From Aquilaria yunnanensis (taxonomy: Eukaryota; Streptophyta; Magnoliopsida; Malvales; Thymelaeaceae): a stretch of 64,000 nucleotides of DNA. Both the position numbers and the translations under genes were made by a program. A model generated the notes under the pieces. It did no database searches and was not told the DNA's origin. It worked only from the letters and a program-made list of their open reading frames with translations. The stretch is taken from contig CM077596.1 in assembly GCA_039654915.1 (NCBI GenBank), positions 55,054,501 through 55,118,500 of the forward strand. Reading direction: 5' to 3'. Position 1 is the first letter of the stretch. Each line of letters starts with the position of its first letter. Positions 11,798-24,268 of this stretch are shown here, piece by piece.

Positions 11798-13525
11798 CTT
11801 TGTTAGGCAGCCGTGGTCAGAAACTCAGCGTGCTAAGGACAAAAGGTTCCCTGAGGCCCGCCCCCTTCTGCGCCGGAGACTCGCCCGGCAGTCGAACGAT
11901 TAAAGTACAAGGATTTCCCATCCCGGGGATGATAATCCCCCGAACATCGCCGTGGCTTCCCTGCATAAATTCCCACGCGTTACCGTGGTCGAAATACAGC
12001 AGCGGATAGGCCAAAGATGTCCATGTGCAAATATCAAGCCAAAGTTCTCCCCTCCTCTCTCAGTCCTTTTGACGAGGGGAGTAGGGGTGACCCAAGGGCT
12101 CAAGAGTAAACAAAGAGTAGTGGATGAATACCTAAAGGACGCGCTTTCCTTCGAAACAGGATGGAGGGGAAAGATAGGTCCGGTGCCGTCCAGACCCCCC
12201 CGTCAGAAGAGTTCGGGCCAAAGAAAAGTCGCTGTTCCTCAGACAGCAAAACCAAGCCCACCACCCTGAAAAGACGCTTACGCATTGATAAAAGGTCATG
12301 ATCCTACTCCAACGGACACACCACCATCGTCCAAAGAGGAGTCACCACCGTACGTCATCAGAAGGAATAGAGTAAACGCGCCGAACTCCAAAGATACTGC
12401 ATCGCGCGCAAGTCTAGGGGAGCAATATATAACCCCAAACCACTAGCAGACTATTACCGAAAATCCTAGAACCAGAAAAAAGGAAAATCCAACGAGGGCC
12501 GAATATAGGTGACATCTAAAAGAAGGAGCCCCCAGCCGAAGAAATGCCAGGTGCAAAAAACACTACGGCGCGGGAGCGGCACCTCGGAGGCCCGAGGATA
12601 GGGAAGTCACCTGAGTTAGCATATTCGGTTAACAAAGTGTTGGACCACCCAAGTTCGGCACTTGCTAGGAATGAAAATATAGGACAAAGGAAGAACCCCA
12701 CAAAAAGGCTTCTCCTTCACGAAGTGGTAATGAATGCAAAAAATGCCCCGAAAAGTGGCGTCTCCCAGCAAGCCTGAAAAAATCTTCATGAAATGGCGGA
12801 AAGTACAGAAAATGTTCCAGACAGTCTTCCTTGATTGAAAAGGAAGGACATCGGTAGGGAAGCCCAGACCCATTATAGAAAGGCATCGGCAGAAAGAGGT
12901 GCAGAACAGCGCGCAAAAAAGAGGTGTGAACAAAATTTGTCCAAAATGGGCAAAAATGGCCAAAAATGCACCAGCACCTGAAAAACTGCCTTCAAAATAG
13001 AATGCCCGAAAGACTCCCGTCGGAATGAGTAACACCGAGAGATCGCCCTCAGCCCTCTACAAAAAAGAGAGAGAAGAAGAAGGGGGGGCAAAAACGGCCC
13101 ACTGTCAGCAACGCCTGAAGTATAATGCTATGAGAAAGCAGCAAAAGTACTTCGTTTCGCGAGACAAGGCACAGAACCCCTACTGATTAAGCAAGCAAAA
13201 GATATAAAAAAGCCTGCCTAAAGGAACATGACGCACAAAGATGGCATATTATTGCTGGTAGCATAATGGCTTCAGTCTTTAGACAAAGGAGGCCAAAAAG
13301 TCTGCCATTGGCCCCGGAGAGAAATGACATTCCGGTCCACCAGCTCAGTTCTAAAGTAACAAGCAAGTGGAGCCCCCGAATAGAATTGGGCACAAGGGGA
13401 GAAGGTCCACAATGGTCGAGGAAATTCCTTGTGGGAATAATCAGACAAACTTCCCGAAAAACCACAAAAAATACTCGCCTGCAAAGACCAGTGCCTACTT
13501 GGAGCAATACAGCTATCAAGTAAAA
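11798..13525 (+). other. Internal leader of the Tat-type element; no gag or pol readable
   Basis: The longest open stretches on either strand lack any gag, zinc-knuckle, protease or polymerase motif, and their composition follows the GC-rich non-coding pattern of the element. The place where gag-pol should begin is therefore empty or replaced, so I regard the element as non-autonomous. Confidence 0.6.
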
Positions 13526-14500
13526 AAGAGATCTCGTTCTCCGAAAGGCCGAAGACAGACCCCCGAGGACTATCTCAGGGGAGAACTTCGGCCACCAAAC
13601 TCGAGCCATTCAGCATGAACGAGCTCAGGAAGGAAGAACGAGCTCGGGAAGAACCGAACCTGAACTATTCCCTGAAGCATGAATAAGCCCAGGAGAAGTG
13701 TTTTCTCCGTAAAAGGTGGCCGTTAGCGCAAAATTGCGCCGAACGCCAAAAAGAGATCTCGTTCTCCGAAAGGCCGAAGACAGACCCCCGAGGACTATCT
13801 CAGGGGAGAACTTCGGCCACCAAACTCGAGCCATTCAGCATGAACGAGCTCAGGAAGGAAGAATGAGCTCGGGAAGAACCGAACCTGAGCTATTCCCTGA
13901 AGCATGAATAAGCCCAGGAGAAGTGTTTTCTCCGTAAAATGTGGCCGTTAGCGCAAAATTGCGTCGAACGCCAAAAAGAGATCTCATTCTTCGAAAGGCC
14001 GAAGTCAGACCCCCGAGGACTATCTCAGGGGAGAACTTCGGCCACCAAACTCGAGCCATTCCCCCGAGCATGAACGAACTCAGGAGAAGTGTCTTCTCCG
14101 AAAAAGGTGACCATGGGCGCAAAATTCCGCCAACACCAAAAGTAGACCTCGTTCTCCGAAAGGCCAAATGCCGAATCTCGAGAATTACCTCAGAGGAGAA
14201 CTTTGGCCGCTAAGGAAAAAGACCTCGCTTCCCGGTTGGTTTAATAGCTGAAAATTGACCACCCAAAAGAGAACAAGTTCGGGAAGAAGGCACGGCCAAG
14301 AAAGAAGTAGCTTCGAAATAGGAAACCAAAATCGAGCCACTCCCTAAAGCATAAACGAGCTTTGGAGAAATGTTTTCTCCGTAAAAGGTGGCCATAGGCG
14401 CAAAAGTGCGCTGAACGCCAAAAAGAGATCTCATTCTCCGAATGGGCCAAGACAGACTCCCGAGGACTATCTCAGGGGAGAACTTCGCCTACCAAAATAA
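13526..14500 (+). repeat. Tandem array of a 225-bp unit
   Basis: Units start at AAGAGATCTC near 13526, 13751 and 13976, giving a period of 225 bp, then diverged or truncated units near 14143 and 14422. The first two units are nearly identical. Each contains CCCCCGAGGACTATCTCAGG and GAGAAGTGTTTTCTCCG. Arrays of this sort in the 3' untranslated part are typical of Tat-lineage elements and are a known seed of plant satellite DNA. Confidence 0.9.
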
Positions 14501-14968
14501 CCTCACCTGATTAAGGACGAGGTCCGAAAGAAAGAATTATCAGCTTGGCAGCATCAAAGGGAGAAAATTGCAGAATTCTACATTTAGAATTTCATTCCGT
14601 ACTTAGAATCTTTAAGTAAAAAGGGTGTACTTAGAGAAATTTCTCTTTTCTCCTGCACAGGTTACCTACCGAACAAGGCTAAAGCACGCATACTCAAAGG
14701 CTACGTTTTCCCTCTCTAAAGAGAAGGGCGGCATGGCATCCATCAAAGGCAATCTAAGTGTTCGCCTGAAAAGTCTTTGATAGCCGAAAAAACGAGGTCG
14801 ACCAGCAGAAAAGCCAGGGAGTGGTTCCCCGAAACTCCCCTAGCCGAAAGTGGCCAGGGCAACTGGAAAAACAAAAAATGGCTCAAAGTGAAGGAATAAG
14901 GAAGAACCATTAAAGAAAGTCTTTAGAAAGTCTTTGATACAAGAAGGGTACAAAAAACCCTAGAATAT

Positions 14969-16662
14969 CTAAGGATCCCTAGCGACGCGAGAAGGTCCCG
15001 CTCCCGTGTCTTTAGCCGTCGTCCTCGGCGCAAGAAGAGGAACAGGTGGCAGGTTGAGGTGATCAGCTTTCGACCAAGCCCACCGAGGACCCGCGGGAAT
15101 ATCCATGGCCGAAAGAAAGAAGGTCTCGAGGTCCGGATATCGTTGCAGAAATTGATGGCGAGCTAGACAAAAACCGTCCTGAAAGGACACCTTCGACATT
15201 TAGGCTGCTTTGTCTCATTCTACGTCCAGCAAGTCCGCCTCATTCTCAAGAACAACAACCTTTTTCTCGAGACCCAGGACCTCCTCCTTTAGATCAGCTT
15301 ATCCTCCGCACCAGTCCCTTCGCGTTCCTCCTTTTTGCCGCACTCCTCCTCAAAAAATAAACCCGAGCTTGAAGAGCCGCTTTTTCGGCAAGAGTTCTCT
15401 TCAGAAGGGTAGCTTCCTTTTCTTTCTCCTTCCGAAGGGTCTCATTGGCCAAAGTCAAACGCACAACCTCTTCGCCAAGGTCGTGCATTTTACAAGAAAA
15501 TTCCTTCAAAAGGTCTGATTGGCCTATCAAGAACTCATCCCGGAGCAAAGACACCCTCTCCCTGGGTATGCGCATTAACTCGACATTCGCTATGTCCAAG
15601 TTAACACGGAAAAGCCTGGCCTTCTCCAGTTCACTTTCAGCCCGAGCTCGGGCAGAAGACTGCTCCGCCGCCCAAATTCGGAGGTGCTCACTATACCCCA
15701 AAAGCTGCAAAGAAGAAGGAGAAAATCCTCAGTAAAAGCAGCATAAGGGAAGGCAGAACACTTGGGCAAGAGAGAGGAGGCCAAAAGGATCACCTGAGCG
15801 GCGCGTTTAGAGACTCTAGCGGCAAGAATGTCTCCAGAAGCCCACTCCTCAGCAACCGCCTTAGAAGAAGCCTCAGTGAGAATACCCCTCGCCATCTGGG
15901 GAGCTATCTCTTGGCAATCCCCGGAGAACAAGTTCATGTCCTCCGTGAAGGACCAAAACGGCTCCCTCGGAACTTTATCCTTTGGGAGAAGGGAGTCCCG
16001 AAGGGCCCTTCTTCGGGCATGATCAGTTATCCATACTGGGGCTGCTTGGTCCTCTGTAAAACGGAGGGGCGTAAGTCAGAAAAAGCTCCTCGAAAACACA
16101 AGTTGTAAGGGAGCAAGTGCCAAAAGAGGATTCGACGTAAACCTGACGCAACCCCAGTTGTCTCCTCCAAAAAGGCCGGAGCATGCTTGCCCTTATCCTT
16201 GCGGCGCCTCCCCAGCCTTTTAGTAGTAGGACTCTTAGGCAAAGAGCCTAAAAGCTCCACCGACGAGGTAGGACTCGACGGAGTGAAAAGGGTGACTACT
16301 CCGGCGAGCACCTTGGCTGCAGCACCAATAGCCTCAGAAGATGTTGCAGCTACTTCGGAGGCGGCAACAACCCTGGAAGATATCGGAGTGACATCAACCA
16401 TGGCGAAGGATGCAGCCGCATCGGTGGAACTGGTTATCACATCAGTTGAGATAGCAGCATTGGTGGAGGCACCAATAACTTCATCGACCTCCGCCACATC
16501 TTCCAAAGGTGGAGTAAGGGCTCTCTTCTTGGACTTCTTGGCCGAAGACGGTCCGCTCCCAGTAGACTTACGTCTTTTGGAGCCACTTTTCTTCGCCTGT
16601 TCTCCCTTCTCTACCTGACCAAGGAAGAGACTCTTGTAGCAGTTGGCAGAATCGTCAGCCAT
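14969..16662 (-). pseudogene. Antisense coiled-coil ORF of the Tat-type element
   Basis: Read on the minus strand from MADDSANCYKSLFL at 16662, the first part is a Ser/Ala/Thr-rich segment with basic clusters (KKSGSKRRKS, KKSKKRALTPP). After a frame change, 15937-15590 and 15710-15294 encode an Arg/Glu/Leu-rich coiled coil (SARARAESELEKARLFRVNL, LRKEKEKEATLLKR). 15199-14969 ends the reading with HQFLQRYPDLETFF. This matches the C-terminal half of the so-called putative gypsy-type transposon protein encoded antisense in Grande- and Retand-like elements. The N-terminal globular domain is not visible. Frame changes may be introns or decay. Function is unknown. Confidence 0.6.
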
Positions 16663-17271
16663 CTCTGAAAAAGGGAAAAAGCATCAGTATGAGTCCAAAA
16701 ACGGTTAGCCAAAAAAACTGAGAAGTTGGCAGAAGACAAAGGAAGGCACTCACGAAAAGCCTTGCCGAAATCAGGATTCCTAGATGCCGTCGTAAAAAAA
16801 ATCACCGGAAATCGCTCCGCCGTACAGACCGTCGCTGAAAGAGATGGAAAAGGCAAGAAAAAACGAGAGCAAAGGCAAGAGCAAGGAAAAAACAAATAAG
16901 AAGTCACACAGGAAAAGCTTATATATGGCAGGGAAGGGCAATTGAAAAGGCGTCATAACTACTACGTGGGAGCGAAAAGTCACCATAATTACTCCTCCCA
17001 CACAAAAAGACGCGCCATACCAATCGGCGCTTGCCACGTGTCGACTATCACGAAAAACCAGGGCATGTTTTCTAAGGCATGACAGTCCACTGATCTGAGA
17101 CTGAAAAGACAAGATTGGAAATCTCGAAGACACCAAAAGACAGCTATGCGACATCCGCCCGAGCAGACTACGCCCTTAAAATGGAAAAGTACCTTCCTTG
17201 CAAATGATATAAGCTGAATCCTCTGAAAGTGCTCCCGGAAGGGCTACAAGCTGAAGTCACACTTTAGCCTC

Positions 17272-17286
17272 CCGAAGGAGGGCATG
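17272..17286 (+). other. Polypurine tract
   Basis: The purine-rich CGAAGGAGGGCATG lies immediately before the TGATGGC that opens the 3' LTR, in the position needed for plus-strand DNA priming. Confidence 0.6.
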
Positions 17287-18171
17287 TGATGGCCGAAGTG
17301 CCCTCGCCCTAACTACTGATTTTCGGGGGAGGAAGCCGCACGCCTGACATATATGACCTCGGAAGCCCCATCGCACCGACCTCGGAAATCTGCCATATCG
17401 CCTCTCCCTCGGAAGACGAATGAACCCACTTCGGAAGAATGGGTAACCCCGGAGAGACGGTATCACCCTGGGAAGAGGTCCCTGTTCGTCCTACTAAAAA
17501 GTAACGTCGGCCGAAGGGACTTCGGCGGAGCGATGTGGGACGCAAAGGAGCCTCTGACATGTTCGCCTGTACGCACAAGACGTTGACCTCAAGCATTCTG
17601 ACAGGCCACTATAGTCCGTGCTCTGGCACACTGAGACACGACTCTCGACAAATCACTGCCCGAGAAAGTCTGCACGCTGCTGGCCCCTTTTTCTGCTTAG
17701 AGGTACGGATGGCATCTGTCCATACACGTGTCACAATCAGAGGGGCCTATTTTCCCCTATTTATAGCAGGAAAGGCTCCTGATAAAAGGGGGGGCCTAAA
17801 AAAGACTCCAAAGTTCTAGCCTTCTCTTTTCTCTAAAAACATGCCGAAAAAATGCCTCCGGCAAGATTCTTTCCCTTCCGTGCATACCAGAGAAACCCTC
17901 CCGGCAAATCTATTTTGTGCTTACCCTTCGTCATTTAAAAGCACTGACTTGGGCGTCGGAGGCTCCTCCCCGGAAAACCACTCCGGGGACTTCCTAACCC
18001 CTGTTTTCTCTGTTTTTCAGGCTGGACCACTTGAGGGCGTCCCCTTTCTCAGGCTCTCTCCGGCACCGGGAACCTTCCTCGGCCACCGCCATCCATCACT
18101 GGACGGCCACGCGCGACATTCAACCATAGACCACGGCGGAAACACAAATGATGGCGAACGCGACGCCATCA
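17287..18171 (+). repeat. 3' LTR
   Basis: Starts TGATGGCCGAAG and ends GACGCCATCA, matching the 5' LTR at about 97%. It has a 10-bp extra segment near 17425 relative to the 5' LTR. The host duplication begins directly after it at 18172. Confidence 0.92.
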
Positions 18172-18804
18172 ACAATCACATTCAAGCATAGATTACATAG
18201 AAGCAAAATGTAAGCATAGATTACATAGAAGCAAAATGTAAAATGTAAGTTCTCAAAACAGAAGGGCCAACCCGTATCTTTAACTAAACCGAAGGTTTAG
18301 TTTGTTTATTTTGAGTTGGGTTAACGCTAACGGCCACGGCCAAGATGACAAAAGAGCCAACACTCGAAACCAATAACTTATACAAACTGTTCATACGGGC
18401 ATGCCCCATCAGGGAGTGAATCTATCACGCACATATGTGCAATTACACATAGCCACTAGATCTCTTTCTTTCCCCTTGGCAAAGGCAAAGGCTCTCTCTC
18501 TCTCTTTTCCCTCCCTTGCTCCCTCTTGGCAAAGGCAAAAGCTCTCTCTCTCTCTCTCTCTCCCTCTTGGCAAAGGCAAAAATCTATCTGTCTTTTTTCT
18601 CTCTCCCTCAAGTTGAGAAGCGCCTCTGACGCTAATGAAATAGAGCCGAAGTCGGTCAAGTTTGTGTCGCACGGCGGCTTGCGAACTTTGGACCTAGAAG
18701 CAGCAGCCCCATCCTCCATGAAAAAAAGACCATCAGCATCTTCGTCCTCCAGCTTGAACAGGGTCAGTGGGTGGTCAACTTTCAGATTGTTTGAACGAAT
18801 CAAG
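18172..18804 (+). repeat. Right copy of the 622-bp host duplication
   Basis: Repeats 10281-10902 after the element. It has an extra 28-bp tandem duplication near 18187-18242 (GCATAGATTACATAGAAGCA repeated) and shorter CT runs. Host sequence then continues uninterrupted into the rest of the B3 gene at 18805. Confidence 0.9.
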
Positions 18805-19218
18805 TCCACCCACCCGTTTGAAAGGACCTATTTCTTAATTCTTATTCTTCCCAGTCAGGCGGCTTCTACGAGTCACAGGGGGTTCTGTTTTTGTATTGAA
18901 TCAGAATGCCGAAACTGTTGCCTGCAGCTCCCTGGGGATTCCTAGGCAAGCGCCGCAGAAGTGTGACGTTCACATTTATCTCTTCCTTGATGGCGCTCTC
19001 CAGCAGCTCACGAGAAAATATGTTTGTGCACCGGCAGCTTCTGTTGCCTTCATCAGCATCATGCTGCAGCAATTTTAACTAACATCAGTACTATAATACC
19101 AACTTTTCATTAGCAACATAATCGTCGGGTTGCTTACCATTTGGACAGAATGAATAGCAGGATCAGCGAAATCCGGGATCTTTGGCCGGGACGCACCATC
19201 GGTCCTGTTCACAACCAT
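18430..19218 (-). pseudogene. Broken B3-domain gene, copy A
   Basis: The minus strand starts at ATG 19218 with MVVNRTDGASRPKIPDFADP, then a GT...AG intron, then HDADEGNRSCRCTNIFSREL. The reading frame fails near 18870, after ILIQYKNRTPCDS, where copy B reads on through the B3 core. The B3 tail MDLIRSNNLKVDHPLTLF reappears in another frame at 18809. The C-terminus is replaced by the CT microsatellite. The 3' half is present a second time at 10524-10901, left of the LTR element. With frameshifts in the core of the domain, this copy cannot make the protein. Confidence 0.75.
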
Positions 19219-19269
19219 GTTGATTCTCTTTTGTAGGCTTTTCGCTGCAACTAATCGCCAGAATTTATA

Positions 19270-19729
19270 GGGAAAGTTACAAAAACCCCCCTGTAATTTG
19301 GTCAAACCTACAGTTTGCCCTATCTATTTTGAGAAACCTACACTTTACCCCCTATATTTTTTATATTGCCCGATAACAACTTTTAAAACTATATTTAAAC
19401 TATACAATAATCATCTTCCAGTAATTTCAATCTGTCCATTATTTTTTTTATAGTTAATAGACATTTTAAATTATCAGTTTTTCCTTTCTATATTTGTACT
19501 TTCCCACCTGATATTATATATCAGTATTTTTTAAAGGTCGGTTGGCTGTGAAAAAAATATGAAAAATCTTGAAATTACTAGAACATTATTACCATACAGT
19601 TTAAATACAATTTTAGAAGTTGTTAACAGGTAGTATAAAAATATATATGAGGCAAAGTGTAGGTTTCTCAAAATAAAGGGGGCAAACTGTAGGTTTGACC
19701 AAATCACAGGGGGTTTTTGTAACTTTCCC
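19270..19729. mobile_element. Mutator-type MITE, 460 bp
   Basis: The left end GGGAAAGTTACAAAAACCCC is matched in inverse by GGGGTTTTTGTAACTTTCCC at the right. The inverted repeats extend over at least 90 bp (GTTTGACCAAAT / ATTTGGTCAAAC). Flanks are a perfect 9-bp direct repeat GAATTTATA at 19261-19269 and 19730-19738. Long TIRs with a 9-bp target duplication indicate the Mutator superfamily. No ORF. The equivalent place in copy B (50631) is empty. Confidence 0.92.
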
Positions 19730-20725
19730 GAATTTATAAGGCCTAAATACCTATTGCTCCCCTGAACTATGGTGACTCGGACAGTTTGGCCCCTGAACTA
19801 TAAAATGGATCAATTCGACCCCTAAACTTTGATAAGTGGGGCAATTCGAACCCTGAACTATGGTGACTTAGACAGTTTATCCCCTGAACTATAAATTGGA
19901 TCAATTCGAACCCTGAACTTTGATAAGTGGGGCAATTCGAACCTTGAACTTTGATGAATCAGTCATTTTAGTCTCTTGACTCAGCCAAATTCTCACGTCA
20001 TCCATCTTTAACAGAGCAGCTGCTGCCGCTGCCCTCTCTTCCGCCTGATCTCTACTTTCCACAACCTTTCTGGCTTCGTCTTCACTTTCCTCTTCTCCTA
20101 TTTGTTAGGACCATCTCTTAGATACTTGGCTTAGGCCAAGAATAAAAAGAAACACTAATTTAAAACATGAGGGACTTGATTGAAAGTAAGGATGAGGATG
20201 TAAATGAAACTATGGGAACTTGAAGGGTGAAATGCACCATGCAAATAAGTGCATGGGCAAAGGTGGAATTAGACCAATTTTGGTTGACAAACAAAATGGC
20301 CGGTCAACAATTTCGGCTTCTTCCAAATGCATTTGGTCATGGGTTAATTACCATTTTGGGCCATATTAATGAAAGCTTGGCAATTGGAGCCATGAGTTAA
20401 GAATAGAGCCGAAATAATCCTACATTTTAGCGAAAATTCTTGGATGCACCGGGTGGACATACACCCGGTTAGGAAACGTGAAAGTTACGGTTAATGAGGC
20501 AGAATATGGAAACATGGTTCAGTTAGGAAGTCACGATTAGTGTAATCAATTTACCATTTATATAATATTCAAAATGGATATTTTTCATATCAATTTGAAT
20601 TGCGGTAATTCCCTCCTTGACGAAGCTCAAACTCTTTTTTTGCATCCAAGAATTCTCGTTATTTGAGCATTAGATAATTTTTTTGTCCATAGAGTTCTTT
20701 TTTTTTTTTTGAAAGTTCGTATAAA

Positions 20726-23515
20726 ATGGTGTTTGACCTAAACGAAAGGCCAGCAGTTGAAGAAGTGTATAGTGGTGCTGAGGCGGGGAAAGGCGAGGGG
20801 GAAGTAATTTGCGGTTGTGATGAAGAAAACAATTGCGGAGTAAACGTTCAATATTTTGAAAAGGGAAAAGAGGTCGCTGATGACTGTGTGAATTATGGAG
20901 AAGAATTAGGAGGTTTTTATCTAATTTATATGCATATATGTGTTACACTGTAATATCATAATGGCATTAAGGATATTTTTTTTATGCAGCATTCGATGCT
21001 GAAGGAGATGAAGAAGTGGATGTCGATGGTGGTGATGAGGGAGTTGGAGTCGAGGAAGGTGAAACTGAACAGTGTTTAAATTCTCGCAATTTAGGATAGT
21101 GTGTTTGAATTCTATGTGAAATTGTTTTCACATTTGTCTGCAATTTTGTATGTAACTGTGTGGCATATGTATTAAACTGTAAATATTATGTATTAAAATG
21201 TGATATAGTTGTACGCTAATGGTTATATGCATTATAAAGTAGTATATTTTTTATCTATTTTCAGATTATATTGTCGACTACTCTATGATAAAAGGAGTTA
21301 ATGGGTTCGAAGATGTATCTTTCGAAGGTGTTGGTTTTGAGAGTGTGAATGCAGCATATTCATTTTTTAGTCGGTATGCGGTGAATAATGGTTTCAAGGC
21401 TCGTCAGAATAAGCTTCGTTGGAGGCAAAATCAAGTAATTTCTGTAGAGTACTGTTGTCACCGGCAAAGATTCAAAAAGTTAGCGAAGAATAGTGTAGAA
21501 GCACCTTCTTTTCGTAAACATTCTTTGCGTTGTGGATGTGGTGCATATATAAGGTTTAAGTGCAATGAACAGGGTCAGTGGGTATGTGATCGTCATGTTC
21601 GAAAGCATAACCATCCTTTTCTGCCAATTCAAATGCGACATTTGCTGAACACTTGCAAAGAGATGTCAGAGGAGCAGTTTGGGACAGTTATGACATTGGT
21701 GAATAGTGGAATTTGGATAATTGATACGGTTAGGGTGTTCAACAATGAAGCAGGGGGGCCCGAGCAGTCTGGGTTAAAGAAGAAATTTTTTTACAATAAA
21801 GTAGCAATGGAAAGGGCTAAAGTGGCTGCGAAAGGTGATGTTGCATCACTCGTTGAATGTTTCAAAGAGCGGGTTAAAACTGATCCTGAGTTATTCTATG
21901 CGATTGAAATTGATGAAATGGGTAGATTGAGTAATTTCTTCTGGCGGGATAGCCAAATGAAGGCTGATTACCTAATTTTTGGGGATTTTGTGTCGATAGA
22001 CACGACTTATCAAACAAACCGATACAACATGTTCTGTGTACCATTGGTTGGTGCAAATCACCACCGGCAGAATGTAATGTTTGGTTGCGCTTTCTTAGTA
22101 GAGCAAAAGGCCAGGGCATTTGAGTGGCTATTAAGGACATTCTATAGGAGCATGGATGAAATTGAGCCGAAGACACTTTTCTCGGATCAAGACCATGCAT
22201 TTTTACAAGCTTTCGATAGAGTGTTCAAGGAGACAAAACATAGATTGTGCTTGTGGCATATAGCGGAGAAGGCACCTACCAAGCTTCGTCATTTGTATTG
22301 TCGTCCTGGATTTCGATACAAGTTCATGAAATGTCTATATGATTGTTTGACGGAAGAGGAGTTGTATCAGACATGGAATGGAATGTTAGATGATTTTGGG
22401 TGCACTGATGAAAGTTGGTTGCAGTCATTATGGAGGGTGCGTGAAAGATGGGCTTCGTGTTTATGTAGGGATGTTTGTTCTGGAGGTACTTTTCATAAAA
22501 TTATTTTTATTGTTTGATAAAATTGTATATGATCTATATTGTGTTTTCTGTATGGTAGGCAATGGATGCATCTACTGTTTATATGTATACTTCTATGTAT
22601 AGTATGTATGTTAATGGGTGGTGATTGTTTACTTCGTTATGTGAGTATGTAGTAATGATATGTGCCTCTGGTGACGCAGGTACGCTTGCTACTCAACATA
22701 GTGAGAGCACTAATAGTGTATTAACATCGCTTGCTAATAAGCAGACAGGTCTTCTTGATATTTTCAAAGCTATTGAGCTTAGGGTGAAGGAATGGAGGCA
22801 CAATGAGCTTGAGAAAGATTATAGCAACTATGGGGAGTATGAGGTAGCTATCCCAAATGACTTGTTGATTCATGCTTCTAATGTTTACAGTTTTAGAATT
22901 TTCAAGGACTTTCAAGAGCAATTGAGTTTTGATATTGGTGCAAAATTTATTCTTATGCACACTACTGGTTCCATTGAAACATTTCAAGTGTGGTTGGGTC
23001 GCCGTGACCCTCGTGACTTTTTGGTCATGTATGATCTGATGACAAAGTTAGTCGATTGTTCTTGCAAATTCTTCATGCAACAAGGTTTTCTATGTGCTCA
23101 TGCTATTCGGGTGCTAGATGTGAAGGGTGAGGAGCAGATTCCCAAACAATATATTCTAAGGCGTTGGTCTAAAAATGCCAGGTTATACTTGGTCGAATGT
23201 GAAAGTAATGAAGTGGGACAAGAGCGCTTACAAAAGTTCTGTTGGCGGACAAACTCTATGCGTGAGTGTATTAATCTTCTTGATCACTGTGCTAATGATG
23301 CCACAGCAAGGATGCGTTTCAATGACGGCCTTCAAGTATTGAAGCGAACGGTGCTGCAAGTAGATCCTGATGTCGGCTCTAGCTCTGCTACGACTATTAG
23401 GACAGGGACTCGTATCCATGATCCAGAGTTTATGAAAACCAACACCTTTGGCCGGAAAAGGATGAAAAGTGTAATTGAGAAAGCTCGAAAGTCAAGAAGA
23501 AGGAAGAGGAAATAG
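20726..23515 (+). CDS. FAR1-like MULE transposase, four exons, 770 aa
   Basis: Exons 20726-20912, 20990-21058, 21265-22485 and 22680-23515 join with GT...AG introns, all in phase 1, and give an uninterrupted 770-codon frame. Residues ~115-205 form a FAR1-type zinc DNA-binding region (FSRYAVNNGFKARQ, LRCGCGAYIRFKC, KHNHPF). The MULE DDE domain follows: IDTTYQTNRYN with first Asp at 331, GANHHRQNVMFGCAF, then FSDQDHA with second Asp at 393 and HRLCLWHI. A SWIM zinc finger (CSCKFF...CAH) lies at ~618-637, then QYILRRWSKNA. The C-terminus is strongly basic (KKSRRRKRK-like). It would bind element ends and cut and insert them in the nucleus. The start MVFDLNERP is usual for FAR1-related proteins. 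It could be a domesticated gene, but its place between a 9-bp duplication argues for transposon. Confidence 0.9.
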
Positions 23516-24268
23516 AAAGTGTTACTTAGTTACGTTTGTCAAAATGAGTGACATGTGTTCAACAATATTTTTTCTTTCATTTTTCTTATTTTTCTCACTC
23601 AAGATGGATTGAATATTCTCTATGAATTTATTTTAATCTTTCACAGTACGTTATTATTATTTCTGAATACGGTTCTTTCATTCTGAACGTTCTATGTAGG
23701 ATTATGGTCTTTGAATGTATTATTCTGCAATATGTTTGTACGATTATGGCATATGATTGTATCATTCTGCCACATGATGTCAAATGTCATGTACGAAGCT
23801 GAAATATCTCTATAATGTTTTGGTAATAGGGACATGTTTACAAAATTTGGTAATAGGGACATGTTAACCTACATGCCGCAATGAAGCTATATATGAATGT
23901 TACCAAGTTAGTAACCCATCCAATATTTAGTTTACTATTTGACCATATGGTATTATTATTTTAGAATATGGCTTTTCCATTCTGCAAGATGCCTGTAAAA
24001 TTCTGGATTAAGAATGTATCATTCTGGAACATTCTGGAATATGTCTGTATGAATATGGAATATGATTGTATCACTAAGCCACATAATGTTTACCGTTATG
24101 TACTTTAGCTGAAATATGTCTCCAAAATTTTGGTAATGGGGACATGTGAACCAACAGGCCAAATAAACCCAAATCAACGTTACCAAACAAGTAAAGCATC
24201 CAGTAATAAACTAGGAAACCATCTAATATTAAAACACTAACATAGATAAAAAAGAAAATATCTTAATA

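Larger units (their letters stand above)
10903..18171 (+). mobile_element. Pol-less Tat-type Ty3/gypsy LTR retrotransposon
   Basis: Two direct LTRs of 875 and 885 bp bound 5.5 kb of internal DNA. The LTRs start TGATGGC and end GCCATCA. A primer-binding site follows the 5' LTR and a purine-rich tract precedes the 3' LTR. Inside I find no gag, protease, reverse transcriptase or integrase motif, but there is a 225-bp tandem array and a minus-strand coiled-coil ORF near the 3' LTR. A tandem array plus antisense ORF is the signature of the Tat lineage (Retand, Grande, Ogre relatives). The element must therefore have moved using enzymes from a relative. Flanking 5-bp repeats do not match (TCAAG against ACAAT); instead 622 bp of host DNA is duplicated. 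Confidence 0.85.

Noticed and set aside
10898..11806. Several 74-147 codon ORFs in the 5' LTR, repeated at 17309-18191
   Set aside because: They lie in LTR sequence, occur on both strands at once and change length between the two LTRs through indels.
13187..14450. Repeated ORFs beginning MARVWWPKFSPEIVLGGL on the minus strand
   Set aside because: They arise from the 225-bp tandem array; the same peptide recurs with each unit and has no Met-to-stop conservation as a gene.
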